Shown here in pieces: positions 32,303-40,866 of a stretch of DNA of 64,000 nt; position 1 is the stretch's first letter; every line of letters begins with the position of its first letter. This stretch comes from Rhizobium sp. CSW-27 (lineage in GTDB: Bacteria; Pseudomonadota; Alphaproteobacteria; Rhizobiales; Rhizobiaceae), in the NCBI RefSeq assembly GCF_018760785.1, contig NZ_JAHHZO010000001.1, forward strand, positions 651,484-715,483, in the 5' to 3' direction. Both the position numbers and the translations under genes were made by a program. The notes under the pieces were generated by a model. That model was not told the DNA's origin, made no database searches, and saw only the letters and a list, made by a program, of their open reading frames with translations.

Positions 32303-32680
32303 GATGCTTTTCCTTGCCGCCGGCGCCTCACCAAAAAGGCCGGAATTTTGAGCGGTTTCTTAGAGGATCACGCCAGAAGCGGCAAGGGTGAAGGCTGGCG
32401 ACGTTCACGCTCGCCTGATAAGATGGCGGCATGGCGGAAAGTCGCGAAGAACATCTGAGCGGTTGATAGCTGATCCAATGGACGGAGCCAGTTCGCCCCC
32501 CTCTGCCCTGCCGGGCATCTCCCCCACGGGTGGGGAGATTCGTCAACAGCAACGTCTCGCCTAACATCGGCGCTTAGGGGCGGGAAGCCGGTGCGCCCAT
32601 CCGATCTCCCCCCTTGTGGGAGAGATGCCCGGCAGGGCAGAGGGGGGCTGCAATTTTCAATGCCGGTGGACCGATAGCCC
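32303..32680. repeat. hisS upstream region with inverted-repeat element C
   Basis: Of the 378-bp gap, about 32490-32650 is an inverted-repeat element. A roughly 45-base module (about 32495-32539, containing TCTGCCCTGCCGGGCATCTC) is matched by a nearly identical inverted copy at about 32604-32648. A 65-bp unique centre separates them. The rest, next to hisS, should carry the hisS promoter, which I could not define. The element ends about 30 bp before the next gene. Confidence 0.7.
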
Positions 32681-33436
32681 ATGATCCTCGAAGCCCTGAA
32701 TTACGCCGCAAGCGTGCCGCTGACGCCCGCCGCCTTCCGCCCGCATATTGCCTCTTCCGTCAGCCTCTCGGCCCGCGCCAGACGGTGCAAAACGGCCTGG
32801 GCGGAGCACGAGGCCAAAAGCCAGGCGCAGGTGCTGGAGACGGTGAAGACCATGCGGGAGCGGCGCACTGCCGTGGTTCTGGGCTCCGGCCTGCTGCGCG
32901 ACGTGCCGATCCGAGCGCTCTCGAAAGCCTTTGATACGGTGGTGCTGGTCGATCTCGTGCATCTTTCCAGCGTCCGGCTGTGGCTTGCCGCGAAGGGCCT
33001 GCGCAACACGCGGCTGATCCACCGCGACCTTTCCGGTTTCGAGGATGCAATGGCGGGCCGGACACCGGAGCCGCTCGCCTTCCTGCGCCAGGTGCCGTAT
33101 CTCGATCTCGTCGTCTCGGCCAATATCCTGTCGCAGATCGGTGTCGGTTGCCGGCGGCGGCTGGAGCGCGAGGGCCAGGCGGACCGCGCGGCGGACATCG
33201 TGCCGGCGCTGATTGCCGCGCATCTGGAAGGCCTCGGCGCCCTGCCCTGCCGCACCTGTCTGATCACCGACATTTCCTATGAAGTCCGCGACCGGCAGGG
33301 CAAAGTGCTGGAAGACGACGATCTTCTCGCTGGCGTGGCCGTGCCCGCGCATCGCACAAGCTGGGACTGGCCGGTCATTCCGTTCGGCGAGGGAACAGGC
33401 GATTACCGGGCCATACACCGGGTGATCGCAGGTTAA
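32681..33436 (+). CDS. Hypothetical protein, Rossmann/methyltransferase-like
   Basis: A 251-residue soluble protein. Residues about 63-100 read RTAVVLGSGLLRDVPIRALS then VVLVDLVHLSSVRL, which fits motif I and the acidic end of strand 2 of a Rossmann SAM-binding fold; LDLVVSANILSQIG could be motif IV. Several Cys follow (GALPCRTCLITDISYE). No closer family is recognised and no catalytic function can be named. It stands alone between repeat element C and the metal-binding pair. Confidence 0.7.
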   Translation: MILEALNYAASVPLTPAAFRPHIASSVSLSARARRCKTAWAEHEAKSQAQVLETVKTMRERRTAVVLGSGLLRDVPIRALSKAFDTVVLVDLVHLSSVRLWLAAKGLRNTRLIHRDLSGFEDAMAGRTPEPLAFLRQVPYLDLVVSANILSQIGVGCRRRLEREGQADRAADIVPALIAAHLEGLGALPCRTCLITDISYEVRDRQGKVLEDDDLLAGVAVPAHRTSWDWPVIPFGEGTGDYRAIHRVIAG

Positions 33437-33483
33437 CGGAATTTCACTGGATTTTTCGCCGTCGCATCATCATCTTGCTCGTC

Positions 33484-33870
33484 ATGCGCCGTTTTGCCTT
33501 TCCCATCGCCGTCATCGCCTGGCTGTTTACCAGCCTGATGCCGGCGCTTGCGCTGCCGTCAGCGCAGGACCATGCCGGCCATGCGCCGGTCATGGAGGCG
33601 ATGCCGCATGCGGCGGCTGTTGCCGCGCACCCGCCCGCAGGCGCCGGCGCGCATGACCACGCGGCCAAGACGACGCCCTGTCCGGGGTGCGACGGAAAAC
33701 CGGTAAAAGTCGCCTGCGCCATGAGCCTCTGCGCCGCCTGCACCTCGCTGGTGCCGGAACTTATGCTGGCCGCCTTCCGGCCGGCCATGGCCGATCATCC
33801 GGCGGCCCTGCCGATCTCGGCGCTCACCGGCATGGCCCCCGGCCCCGCCGATCCCCCTCCCCGCGCCTGA
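33484..33870 (+). CDS. His/Cys-rich exported protein, putative metal binding
   Basis: A 128-residue protein with an N-terminal signal sequence (MRRFAFPIAVIAWLFTSLMP, cleavage near ALA). A His-rich segment follows (DHAGHAPVMEAMPHAAAVAA, then HDHAAK), with Cys motifs CPGC and CAMSLCAAC. This resembles small copper-handling or DUF2946-like proteins. ATG 33484 is preferred; a TTG at 33475 is in frame. The DUF305 gene follows by 51 bp in the same direction, supporting a periplasmic metal role. Confidence 0.6.
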   Translation: MRRFAFPIAVIAWLFTSLMPALALPSAQDHAGHAPVMEAMPHAAAVAAHPPAGAGAHDHAAKTTPCPGCDGKPVKVACAMSLCAACTSLVPELMLAAFRPAMADHPAALPISALTGMAPGPADPPPRA

Positions 33871-33921
33871 CGCAGAAAACAAGACCGTTTTCTTTCAGTC
33901 GCGTCACAACGGGAGAGACCC

Positions 33922-34329
33922 ATGAACGCCAAAATCCTTTCGGCCGCCCTTCTGGCCGCCACCCTTCTTGCCCTTCCTGCCACCGCCCAGGACAACAGCA
34001 TGCCCAAGAACATGCATAAGAACATGCAGGGCGGTGCTCACCAGATGCATGGCGCAAAAGCCGGTGCGGCTGCGTCGCCTTCGACACAGGAATTCGAAGC
34101 GGCCAATGCGAAGATGCACACCGATATGGCCATCGCCTATTCCGGCAATCCGGATGTCGATTTCGTCCGCTCGATGATCCCGCATCACCAGGGGGCGATC
34201 GACATGGCGAAGATCGAGCTCAAGCACGGCAAGGACCCGGAGATCCGCAAGCTGGCGGAAGAGGTGATCCGCGCCCAGGAGGGCGAGATTGCCATGATGC
34301 GGGCCTGGCTTGCCAAACACGGGCAGTGA
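33922..34329 (+). CDS. DUF305 domain-containing protein (CopM-like)
   Basis: A 135-residue exported protein. The signal peptide MNAKILSAALLAATLLALPA ends at ATAQ, then a Met/His-rich stretch (NMHKNMQGGAHQMHG) and the DUF305 ferritin-like core with FVRSMIPHHQGAIDMAKIEL and EEVIRAQEGEIAMMRAWL. DUF305 proteins such as CopM bind periplasmic copper or silver. GGGAGAGA precedes the ATG. It pairs with the upstream His/Cys-rich protein and is followed by a strong hairpin. Confidence 0.88.
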   Translation: MNAKILSAALLAATLLALPATAQDNSMPKNMHKNMQGGAHQMHGAKAGAAASPSTQEFEAANAKMHTDMAIAYSGNPDVDFVRSMIPHHQGAIDMAKIELKHGKDPEIRKLAEEVIRAQEGEIAMMRAWLAKHGQ

Positions 34330-34345
34330 GCCTGCAATGAGCAGG

Positions 34346-34373
34346 ATGCAATGGCGCGCAAGCGCCATTGCAT
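34346..34373 (+). terminator. Hairpin downstream of the DUF305 gene
   Basis: ATGCAATGGCGC (34346-34357), a GCAA (GNRA) loop and GCGCCATTGCAT (34362-34373) form a perfect twelve-base-pair stem 16 bp after the stop. No T-run follows, so it is terminator-like or a 3'-end stabiliser. Confidence 0.55.
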
Positions 34374-34424
34374 TGCCGCATCATGAGGTTAGGGTAGAGG
34401 CGACACGCGAGGAAGAGGACCGCC

Positions 34425-35141
34425 ATGACCATGCGCCCGCTGACGGTGATCGGTTTTGATGCCGATGATACGCTCTGGCAGAACGAGCAGTATTACAAGC
34501 TGACGGAGAGCCATTTTCGCGACCTTCTGGCCGAGTTCGCCGAGGGCGAGCATGTTTCCGAACGGCTGCTGGAGGCGGAGCGGCGCAACCTTGCCTATTA
34601 CGGGTTCGGCATCAAGGGCTTTACGCTCTCGATGATCGAGACGGCGCTGGAGGTGACCGAGGGCAAGGCACCGGCCGAGGTGGTCAGCAAAATCCTCTCG
34701 ATCGGCCGCGAGCTGCTGTCGCATCCGGTGGAATGTCTGCCGCATGCGCGTGAGGCGCTGGAGGCGCTCTGCGGCCATTATTTCCTCGTGCTGATCACCA
34801 AGGGCGACCTTTTCGACCAGGAACGCAAGCTGGCGCAATCCGGTCTCGGCGACTATTTCGACGCGGTCGAGATCGTCTCGGACAAGACCGCCACCACCTA
34901 TCGGCGCATCTTCGGCAAACACGGCGAGGGACCGGAACAGGCGATGATGATCGGCAATTCGCTGAAATCCGACGTAGTGCCGGCGATTGCGGCAGGCGCC
35001 TGGGGTGTCTTCGTGCCCCACGAGCTGACCTGGGTGCTGGAGCATGTGGAAAAGCCGGCGGAAGCGCCGCGTTTTCGCGAGATCGCCACGCTGGGAGACG
35101 TGAAACCCCTGATCGACGAGATTTGCAGTGAGGCTCTGTGA
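34425..35141 (+). CDS. HAD family hydrolase
   Basis: A 238-residue HAD phosphatase. Motif I is IGFDADDTLW, motif II LVLITKGDLFDQERK, and motif III/IV VSDKTATTYRRIF with MMIGNSLKSDVVPA. The DADDT nucleophile and the GNSLKSD acidic motif match a YjjG/phosphoglycolate-like clade found in proteobacteria. Substrate unknown. Its TGA overlaps the ATG of the following Tag-like gene (TGATG), so the two are coupled. Confidence 0.85.
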   Translation: MTMRPLTVIGFDADDTLWQNEQYYKLTESHFRDLLAEFAEGEHVSERLLEAERRNLAYYGFGIKGFTLSMIETALEVTEGKAPAEVVSKILSIGRELLSHPVECLPHAREALEALCGHYFLVLITKGDLFDQERKLAQSGLGDYFDAVEIVSDKTATTYRRIFGKHGEGPEQAMMIGNSLKSDVVPAIAAGAWGVFVPHELTWVLEHVEKPAEAPRFREIATLGDVKPLIDEICSEAL

Positions 35142-35806
35142 TGCGCAGTTTTGAGGAAATCTGGTCGCTCGCGGTTGATCGCAAGGGCGAAGCGGCGGTG
35201 CGGGAGGGTCTGCAGTTTCCCAAACCACAGGCCGAGATTGCCGCGATGCCGGATGACCGGTTTCTCTCGCTGATGACCCGCTGCATCTTCCAGTCCGGCT
35301 TCAACTGGAAGGTCGTGGATGCCATGTGGCCGGGTTTCGAAGCCGCCTTCGAGGGCTTCGATATCGGCCATTGCATGATGCTGCACGATGAGGATTTCGG
35401 CCGGCTGGTCTCCGATACGCGGATCGTCCGGCACGGGCAAAAGATCAGATCCGTTCAGGAAAATGCCGTTTTTCTGGCTGACCTTGCCCGCGACCACGGC
35501 TCCGCCGGCACCTTCTTCGCCACCTGGCCGGCGGATAACTATATCGGCCTTCTCGATCTGCTGCAGAAGAAAGGTTCACGGCTGGGCGGCAATACCGGCC
35601 AGTATTTCCTTCGTTTTGCCGGGCTCGAGAGCTTCATCCTGTCGCAAAGCGTGGTGAACCGGCTGGTGGCGGAAGGCATCGTTACAAAGGCGCCTACCTC
35701 GGCGCGCGACAAGGCGGCGGTGCAGGCGGCCTTCAACACCTGGAAGGCACAATCCGGACGCTCGCTGACGGAAATCAGCCGCGTGCTGGCGCTCAGCATC
35801 GACTGA
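35141..35806 (+). CDS. DNA-3-methyladenine glycosylase I-like protein (degenerate)
   Basis: A 221-residue protein aligning with Tag: CIFQSGFNWKVVDAMWPGFE and DTRIVRHGQKIRSVQENA correspond to the CLEGQQAGLSW and DAGIIRHRGKI regions of E. coli Tag. The Tag Glu38 position is Cys here, and the zinc-binding Cys/His pairs at the two ends are absent, so ordinary 3-methyladenine excision is doubtful. The HhH-like core is kept. Its ATG overlaps the HAD stop, and a genuine tag converges on it 10 bp away. Confidence 0.8.
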   Translation: MRSFEEIWSLAVDRKGEAAVREGLQFPKPQAEIAAMPDDRFLSLMTRCIFQSGFNWKVVDAMWPGFEAAFEGFDIGHCMMLHDEDFGRLVSDTRIVRHGQKIRSVQENAVFLADLARDHGSAGTFFATWPADNYIGLLDLLQKKGSRLGGNTGQYFLRFAGLESFILSQSVVNRLVAEGIVTKAPTSARDKAAVQAAFNTWKAQSGRSLTEISRVLALSID

Positions 35807-35816
35807 TAAGACAGGT

Positions 35817-36446
35817 TCAGGGCCGGACGAACGCCGCCCGCTCCGCCTCCACCACCGGCTGCAGATAACAGCCGTCCAGATGGTCGTTGACGAGGCCCAT
35901 GGCCTGCATGAAGGCATAGACGGTGGTGGGGCCGACAAAGGTCCAGCCGCGTTTCTTCAGATCCTTCGACAGGCGGATGGAAGTGGGTGTCGTCGGGTTT
36001 GCCCGCAACGTGTCGAGGTCCATCACCGCGGGACGTTCCTCCGGCCCCGGCTCGTAGGACCAGAAGAAGCGGGCGAGCGAGCCGAATTCGTCACGCAGTT
36101 CCACCGCGCGCCGGGCATTGTTGATGGTGGAAACGATCTTGCCGCGATGGCGGATGATGCCGGCATCCGCCACGCAGCGCTCGATATCTGCCTCATCGAA
36201 GGTGGCGACGCGCTCGAAATCGAAGCCGGCGAAGGCCGCGCGGAAATTCTCGCGCTTGCGCAGGATCGTCAGCCACGAGAGGCCGGACTGGAAACCCTCA
36301 AGGCATATCTTCTCGAACAGGCGGATGTCTTCGGTGACCGGACGGCCCCATTCCTCGTCATGATAGCGCTCGTAATCGGCAAGGCCCTGGTGCCAGAAGC
36401 AGCGGCAGCGGCCGTCTGCCCCTTCGATGATGCCCGGTTTCAGCAT
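35817..36446 (-). CDS. tag: DNA-3-methyladenine glycosylase I (Tag)
   Basis: A 209-residue base-excision glycosylase removing 3-methyladenine. CRCFWHQGLADYERYHDEEW carries the N-terminal zinc ligands, ICLEGFQSGLSWLTIL the catalytic Glu, DAGIIRHRGKI the central helix, and GLVNDHLDGC the C-terminal zinc ligands. ATG 36446 is preceded by GAGAGGAG, ruling out the longer start at 36461. It is convergent with its degenerate homologue, which is unusual. Confidence 0.94.
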   Translation of the reverse strand: MLKPGIIEGADGRCRCFWHQGLADYERYHDEEWGRPVTEDIRLFEKICLEGFQSGLSWLTILRKRENFRAAFAGFDFERVATFDEADIERCVADAGIIRHRGKIVSTINNARRAVELRDEFGSLARFFWSYEPGPEERPAVMDLDTLRANPTTPTSIRLSKDLKKRGWTFVGPTTVYAFMQAMGLVNDHLDGCYLQPVVEAERAAFVRP

Positions 36447-36721
36447 GAATACTCCTCTCAAGCTCCCCTGCCCTGGCAGCGCGCGATGATGCCCGCCACC
36501 CGAAACATGCAGGCATTGGGCGAATCCGCCAGACCGAAGCGAGGTTTACCAGTCCTCAACCCTGTTTCCAAACCGGTGGTTAACCTTCTGCCGGATTTTG
36601 GAGAATACCCCGCTTTTTCAGCAGCCTGCATTTACCCTTCGGTGGCGGTTGCAGCGCAGGTTCTGGGGCATCAGCATGCCGGTCCATCGCCGGCGTCAAC
36701 CTTTCGGAAAGGATGTCGCGG

Positions 36722-37579
36722 ATGCAGCGCCCCTGGACACGCTTCGGCAAGACCCTGATGGCAATCGGTCCGAGCCTTCTGGTTCTCGCCGCGCCGCTCG
36801 CTGCCGAGGAGCGCTACCGCGAGCGCCCGCCGGTGATCGTCAGTCCGGACCTCACCGCGCCCTGGATCCGCCAGCTGGGCGGCCAGGTGCGCACCGCCCG
36901 GCCGACCCCATCCTACCCCTCAAGCGCCGGCCGGTCCCAGACCGGTCTGCCCGGCAGACCGCTGCAACTGATGTCGACCACCCCGAGGGTCGTTGCACCG
37001 CCTACGCAATCCACGCAGCTCCGCCCTCGTCCGCCGGAGCCGCCGCTGCCCGCCAGCCCGTCGGCCACCGCACCGGTTCAGGCCGCCGCCATGCAGCCGA
37101 TCCCGGTGATCCGCAGCCGGCTGGAGCCGCAATTCCTGCCGCAGATCGTCGATTACGAGACGCGCGAGACGCCGGGCACCATCGTCATCGATACGCCGCA
37201 CCGCTTCCTCTATCTGGTCATGGAGGGCGGCAAGGCGAAACGCTATGGTGTCGGCGTCGGCAAGCCGGGCTTCGAATGGGCCGGCGCCCACAAGGTGACC
37301 CGCAAGGCCGAATGGCCGGACTGGCATCCGCCGAAGGAAATGATCGCCCGCGAGGCGGCCAAGGGTCATTACCTGCCGGTGAAGATGGACGGCGGCCCGG
37401 AAAACCCGCTCGGCGCGCGCGCACTTTACCTCGGCTCGACTCTCTACCGCATTCACGGCACCAATGCGCCCTGGACGATCGGCAGCGGCGTCTCCTCCGG
37501 ATGCATCCGCATGCGCAACGAGGATGTCACCGATCTCTACCAACGCGTACCCGTCGGCACCACGGTGATCGTCATGTGA
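36722..37579 (+). CDS. L,D-transpeptidase (YkuD domain) exported protein
   Basis: About 285 residues. A signal sequence (GKTLMAIGPSLLVLAAPLAA) is followed by a Pro-rich spacer to about residue 125. The YkuD domain has GTIVIDTPHRFLYLVMEGGK and the catalytic HGTNAPWTIGSGVSSGCIRM with its Cys. Such enzymes make 3-3 cross-links in peptidoglycan or attach proteins to it. ATG 36722 is about eight bases after GGAAAGGA; an ATG at 36713 is also in frame. Confidence 0.9.
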   Translation: MQRPWTRFGKTLMAIGPSLLVLAAPLAAEERYRERPPVIVSPDLTAPWIRQLGGQVRTARPTPSYPSSAGRSQTGLPGRPLQLMSTTPRVVAPPTQSTQLRPRPPEPPLPASPSATAPVQAAAMQPIPVIRSRLEPQFLPQIVDYETRETPGTIVIDTPHRFLYLVMEGGKAKRYGVGVGKPGFEWAGAHKVTRKAEWPDWHPPKEMIAREAAKGHYLPVKMDGGPENPLGARALYLGSTLYRIHGTNAPWTIGSGVSSGCIRMRNEDVTDLYQRVPVGTTVIVM

Positions 37580-37665
37580 GGCAAGGCGGCAACAGGTTTG
37601 TCATGTGCCTGTCATGCCCGGCCGCTTAGCTTGGGTCCACGCCAATGGGACCCAGAGCATCCGTC

Positions 37666-38328
37666 ATGATTCGTCGCAATGCCATCCGCGCCGCCGCCCT
37701 GTTTGCCGGCTGTCTTGTCGTCAGTGCGGCTCAGGCCGGCGATTTCGAAATCTCGGGCTATGGCGGCTGGCAGTCGGCACCGCACAGTGATGTGGATGTC
37801 AGCGACCAGGCAAGTTTTGCCGCCGGCTGGGAAGGCAAGTCTTTTGCAAGCCCGCCCTACTGGGGCATTCGCGGCACCTACTGGTTCGAGGAGGGCGCGC
37901 TGTCGAATGTCGGCATCTCGCTCGATTACACGCATGACAAGGTCTATGCCGACGACGAGACCATGGCCAAGGCCGGCTGGTCGCATTTCGAGTTCACCGA
38001 CGGCCTGAACATCCTGACGCTGAACGCGCTCTACCGCTTCCCGCTGCAGGACCTGCCGATCACGCCCTATGTCGGCGCCGGGGTCGGCATCAACGTGCCG
38101 CATGTGGAGGTGACCCGCGCCTCCGGCAAAACCTTCGACTATCAGTTCGGCGGCGCGACGATCCAGGCGCAGGCGGGTGTCAGCTACCGCTTTACCGAAA
38201 ACTGGTCGGCCTTCCTGGAATACAAGGGCACCTATAACTGGATCGATGTCGACATCGACAGCAATGCCTCGCTGAAGACCGACATCATCACCAATGCGGT
38301 GAATTTCGGCGTTTCCTACAAATTCTGA
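37666..38328 (+). CDS. Outer-membrane beta-barrel protein, lipid A oxidase (LpxQ)-like
   Basis: A 220-residue protein with a signal peptide (IRAAALFAGCLVVSAAQAGD) and a short barrel of alternating strands ending in the aromatic FGVSYKF. GYGGWQSAPHSDVD, GWEGKSF, PYWGIRGTYWF and ITPYVGAGVGINVPHVEV match what I recall of rhizobial LpxQ. LpxQ oxidises the proximal glucosamine of lipid A in the outer membrane. Another small barrel family is possible. ATG 37666 was chosen over 37645 to start just before the signal peptide. Confidence 0.7.
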   Translation: MIRRNAIRAAALFAGCLVVSAAQAGDFEISGYGGWQSAPHSDVDVSDQASFAAGWEGKSFASPPYWGIRGTYWFEEGALSNVGISLDYTHDKVYADDETMAKAGWSHFEFTDGLNILTLNALYRFPLQDLPITPYVGAGVGINVPHVEVTRASGKTFDYQFGGATIQAQAGVSYRFTENWSAFLEYKGTYNWIDVDIDSNASLKTDIITNAVNFGVSYKF

Positions 38329-38355
38329 CCGGAGGGGCTGGGGCCGCCACCCCGG

Positions 38356-39654
38356 TCAGGCCGGAAGCCTTGCGGGTTTCGGCCCGCCATAGGCCCAGTC
38401 CAGCAGTTCCACCGTGTGCAGCACCGGGATCTCGGTTCCGGTGCGGATCTGCGTGATGCAGCCGATATTGCCGGTGGCCACCACATCCGGCTGCGTGGCT
38501 TCCAGATTGCGCACCTTGCGCTGCTTCAGCTGTGCGGAAATCTCCGGCTGCAGGATGTTGTAGGTGCCGGCGGAGCCGCAACAGAGATGGCCTTCGGCCG
38601 GATCCTTCACGGCAAAGCCCGCCGCCTTCAAAAGAGCCTTCGGCTGCAGCGTGATCTTCTGACCGTGCTGCATCGAGCAGGCCGAATGATAGGCAACCGT
38701 CAGCCCGCGCGCCGCCAGCCGTGGCAGGTCGAGCGTGGCCAGATATTCGGTCACGTCGCGGGCGAGCGCCGAGACACGCGCAGCCTTTTGCGCATAGGCG
38801 GGATCGAGCCGCAGCATGTGGCCGTAATCCTTGATCGTGGTGCCGCAGCCGGACGCGGTGATCAGGATGGCATCGATCCCCTCCCCCTCGATCTCGGCCA
38901 TCCAGGCATCGACATTGCGGCGGGCGAAGTCGAGCGCATCGGCCTCGCGGCCCATGTGATGCACCAGCGCGCCGCAGCAGCCCTCCCCCTTCGGGCTTAC
39001 CACCGCCACGCCGAAGCGCGCGAGCAACCGGCGCGTGGCGGCATTGATGCCGGGATCGAGCACCGGCTGTGCGCAGCCTTCCAGAAGAGCGACGCGACCG
39101 CGGCGAAGGCCGGGCTCCGCCAGGAGGCCGGACGAGGCTGGCGATGCAGAGGGCAGCGCCTTCGGGGCAAGCTGCAGCATGGCGGCAAAGGGCGACAGCG
39201 CCTTGACGCGGGCAAACACCGGCGCCAGCGGACGGGCAAGACCCGCAAGCCTCAACGCCGCGCGAAACCGTGCCGGATAGGGCAGGATCGCTGCCAGCAG
39301 CGCACGGGTGAAACGGTCGAGCGGCGGACGGGTATAGGTCTTTTCGATATGCACCCGCGCGTGATCGACGAGGTGCATGTAATCGACGCCGGAGGGACAG
39401 GTCGTGGTGCAGGAAAGGCAGGAGAGACAGCGGTCGATGTGCTTCACCACCTCCGCATCGGCCGGGCGACCGTTCTCCAGCATGTCCTTGATGAGATATA
39501 TGCGCCCGCGCGGGCTGTCCAACTCGTTGCCTAGCGTCACATAGGTGGGACAGGTGGCCGTGCAGAAGCCGCAATGCACGCAGCGCCGCAGGATCTTTTC
39601 CGATTCCGCCACCTGCGGATCGACAAGCTGTTCGGCGGTAAAGGATGTCTGCAT
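38356..39654 (-). CDS. glcF: Glycolate oxidase iron-sulfur subunit GlcF
   Basis: A 432-residue subunit. Two [4Fe-4S] motifs lie in the first 90 residues (CVHCGFCTATCP and CLSCLSCTTTCPSG). Two CCG domains follow (GEGCCGALVHHMG and GHLCCGSAGTYN). GlcDEF oxidises glycolate to glyoxylate at the membrane and passes electrons to quinone. It starts three bases after the glcE stop as the third gene of the operon. Confidence 0.95.
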   Translation of the reverse strand: MQTSFTAEQLVDPQVAESEKILRRCVHCGFCTATCPTYVTLGNELDSPRGRIYLIKDMLENGRPADAEVVKHIDRCLSCLSCTTTCPSGVDYMHLVDHARVHIEKTYTRPPLDRFTRALLAAILPYPARFRAALRLAGLARPLAPVFARVKALSPFAAMLQLAPKALPSASPASSGLLAEPGLRRGRVALLEGCAQPVLDPGINAATRRLLARFGVAVVSPKGEGCCGALVHHMGREADALDFARRNVDAWMAEIEGEGIDAILITASGCGTTIKDYGHMLRLDPAYAQKAARVSALARDVTEYLATLDLPRLAARGLTVAYHSACSMQHGQKITLQPKALLKAAGFAVKDPAEGHLCCGSAGTYNILQPEISAQLKQRKVRNLEATQPDVVATGNIGCITQIRTGTEIPVLHTVELLDWAYGGPKPARLPA

Positions 39655-39657
39655 GGT

Positions 39658-40866
39658 TCAGAGCCCTGCCATCTTGCCCGGATTGAAGATCCCGGCCGGA
39701 TCAAGCTGCTGCTTCACCCGGGCCGAGAGCGCGGCGACCGCCGGCGAGAGCGGCTCGAAGGCCGGAACGGTGGTGCGCATCTGCGCCGACGCCCGCATCA
39801 GCGTGGCATGGCCGCCGCCGAAATGGGCGATGGCGCGGCGCAGCAGGTCTGGCTCGGGATCGGCCTCCATCCGCATCCAGACAAGCCCGCCCTGCCAGTC
39901 GTAGAAGGCATCGATACCCGCCTCCAGCCGCAGCGCCGCGACCACCTGGAAGCCGGCGGAGGGCGCAACCGAGACGCGCCAGACCGGACGGCTGGTGCTG
40001 TCGGCATAGGGGGCGACGTCGCGGATCTGTCGCCAGAGGTGAGCGCTGGCCTCGTTTTCGTTTGCCGAAACCGGGGCATGCCGGCCAAAGAGCTCCCGAA
40101 GCCGGGCGGCCCGCACCGGCACCGAGGCGGCAAGCCCCTCCAGCCGCAGCACCGTGGCCGCGCCCTCCGGCAGATGCCCGCCGAGGAAACGGCCGCGCAC
40201 GCTTTCCGGCAGATGCGCCGCGGCGGAAACCTCCACGGAAAGCCCCATGGCGGCGGCCATTACCCGAGCCGCCGCTTCGTCATCGAGGCCGGAGACAATG
40301 ATCGTCTGCTCTGTCTTCGGACGCGGCAGCACGCGGAAGGTCACTTCCGTCAGGAAGCCCAGCGTGCCATGCGAACCGGCGAGAAGCTTGACGAGATCGA
40401 GCCCGGTGACGTTCTTCATGACGCGTCCGCCGGCGCGGATGACCTCGCCGCGACCGTTGACGAAGCGGATGCCGAGCAGGCTGTCGCGCGCCGCCCCGGC
40501 CGACAGCCGGCGGGGACCGGAGGCATTGGTGGCAAACACGCCGCCGATGGTCGGCTCGCCGTCGGTGCCCATGATCGCCCGGTGGTCGATCGGATCGAAG
40601 GAGAGCATCTGGCCGTTGTCCAGAAGGGTCTCCTCGATCTCCGCAAGCGGCGTGCCGGCCCGCGCCGTCATCACCATTTCGGCCGGGTCATAGGCCACGA
40701 TGCCGGACATGCCTGCAGACCGCAGCACCGCATCGGCCGAAACCGGCGAACCGAAGCCGGAGCGGGTATTGCCGCCGGAAATGGCAAGCCTGCGACCGGC
40801 CGCGGCCGCGGCGCGGATCATGCCGGCGGCCTCTTCCTCGCAGACGGGAACCAGGATCGCGCTCAT
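39658..40866 (-). CDS. glcE: Glycolate oxidase FAD-binding subunit GlcE
   Basis: A 402-residue flavoprotein with an N-terminal FAD-binding PCMH domain: PTIGGVFATNASGPRR and GLDLVKLLAGSHGTLGFLTE. It ends LDPAGIFNPGKMAGL, typical of GlcE. It starts at ATG 40866, overlapping the glcD stop by four bases, so the subunits are translationally coupled. It has no glycolate active-site His/Arg set, consistent with a structural flavin subunit. Confidence 0.94.
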   Translation of the reverse strand: MSAILVPVCEEEAAGMIRAAAAAGRRLAISGGNTRSGFGSPVSADAVLRSAGMSGIVAYDPAEMVMTARAGTPLAEIEETLLDNGQMLSFDPIDHRAIMGTDGEPTIGGVFATNASGPRRLSAGAARDSLLGIRFVNGRGEVIRAGGRVMKNVTGLDLVKLLAGSHGTLGFLTEVTFRVLPRPKTEQTIIVSGLDDEAAARVMAAAMGLSVEVSAAAHLPESVRGRFLGGHLPEGAATVLRLEGLAASVPVRAARLRELFGRHAPVSANENEASAHLWRQIRDVAPYADSTSRPVWRVSVAPSAGFQVVAALRLEAGIDAFYDWQGGLVWMRMEADPEPDLLRRAIAHFGGGHATLMRASAQMRTTVPAFEPLSPAVAALSARVKQQLDPAGIFNPGKMAGL

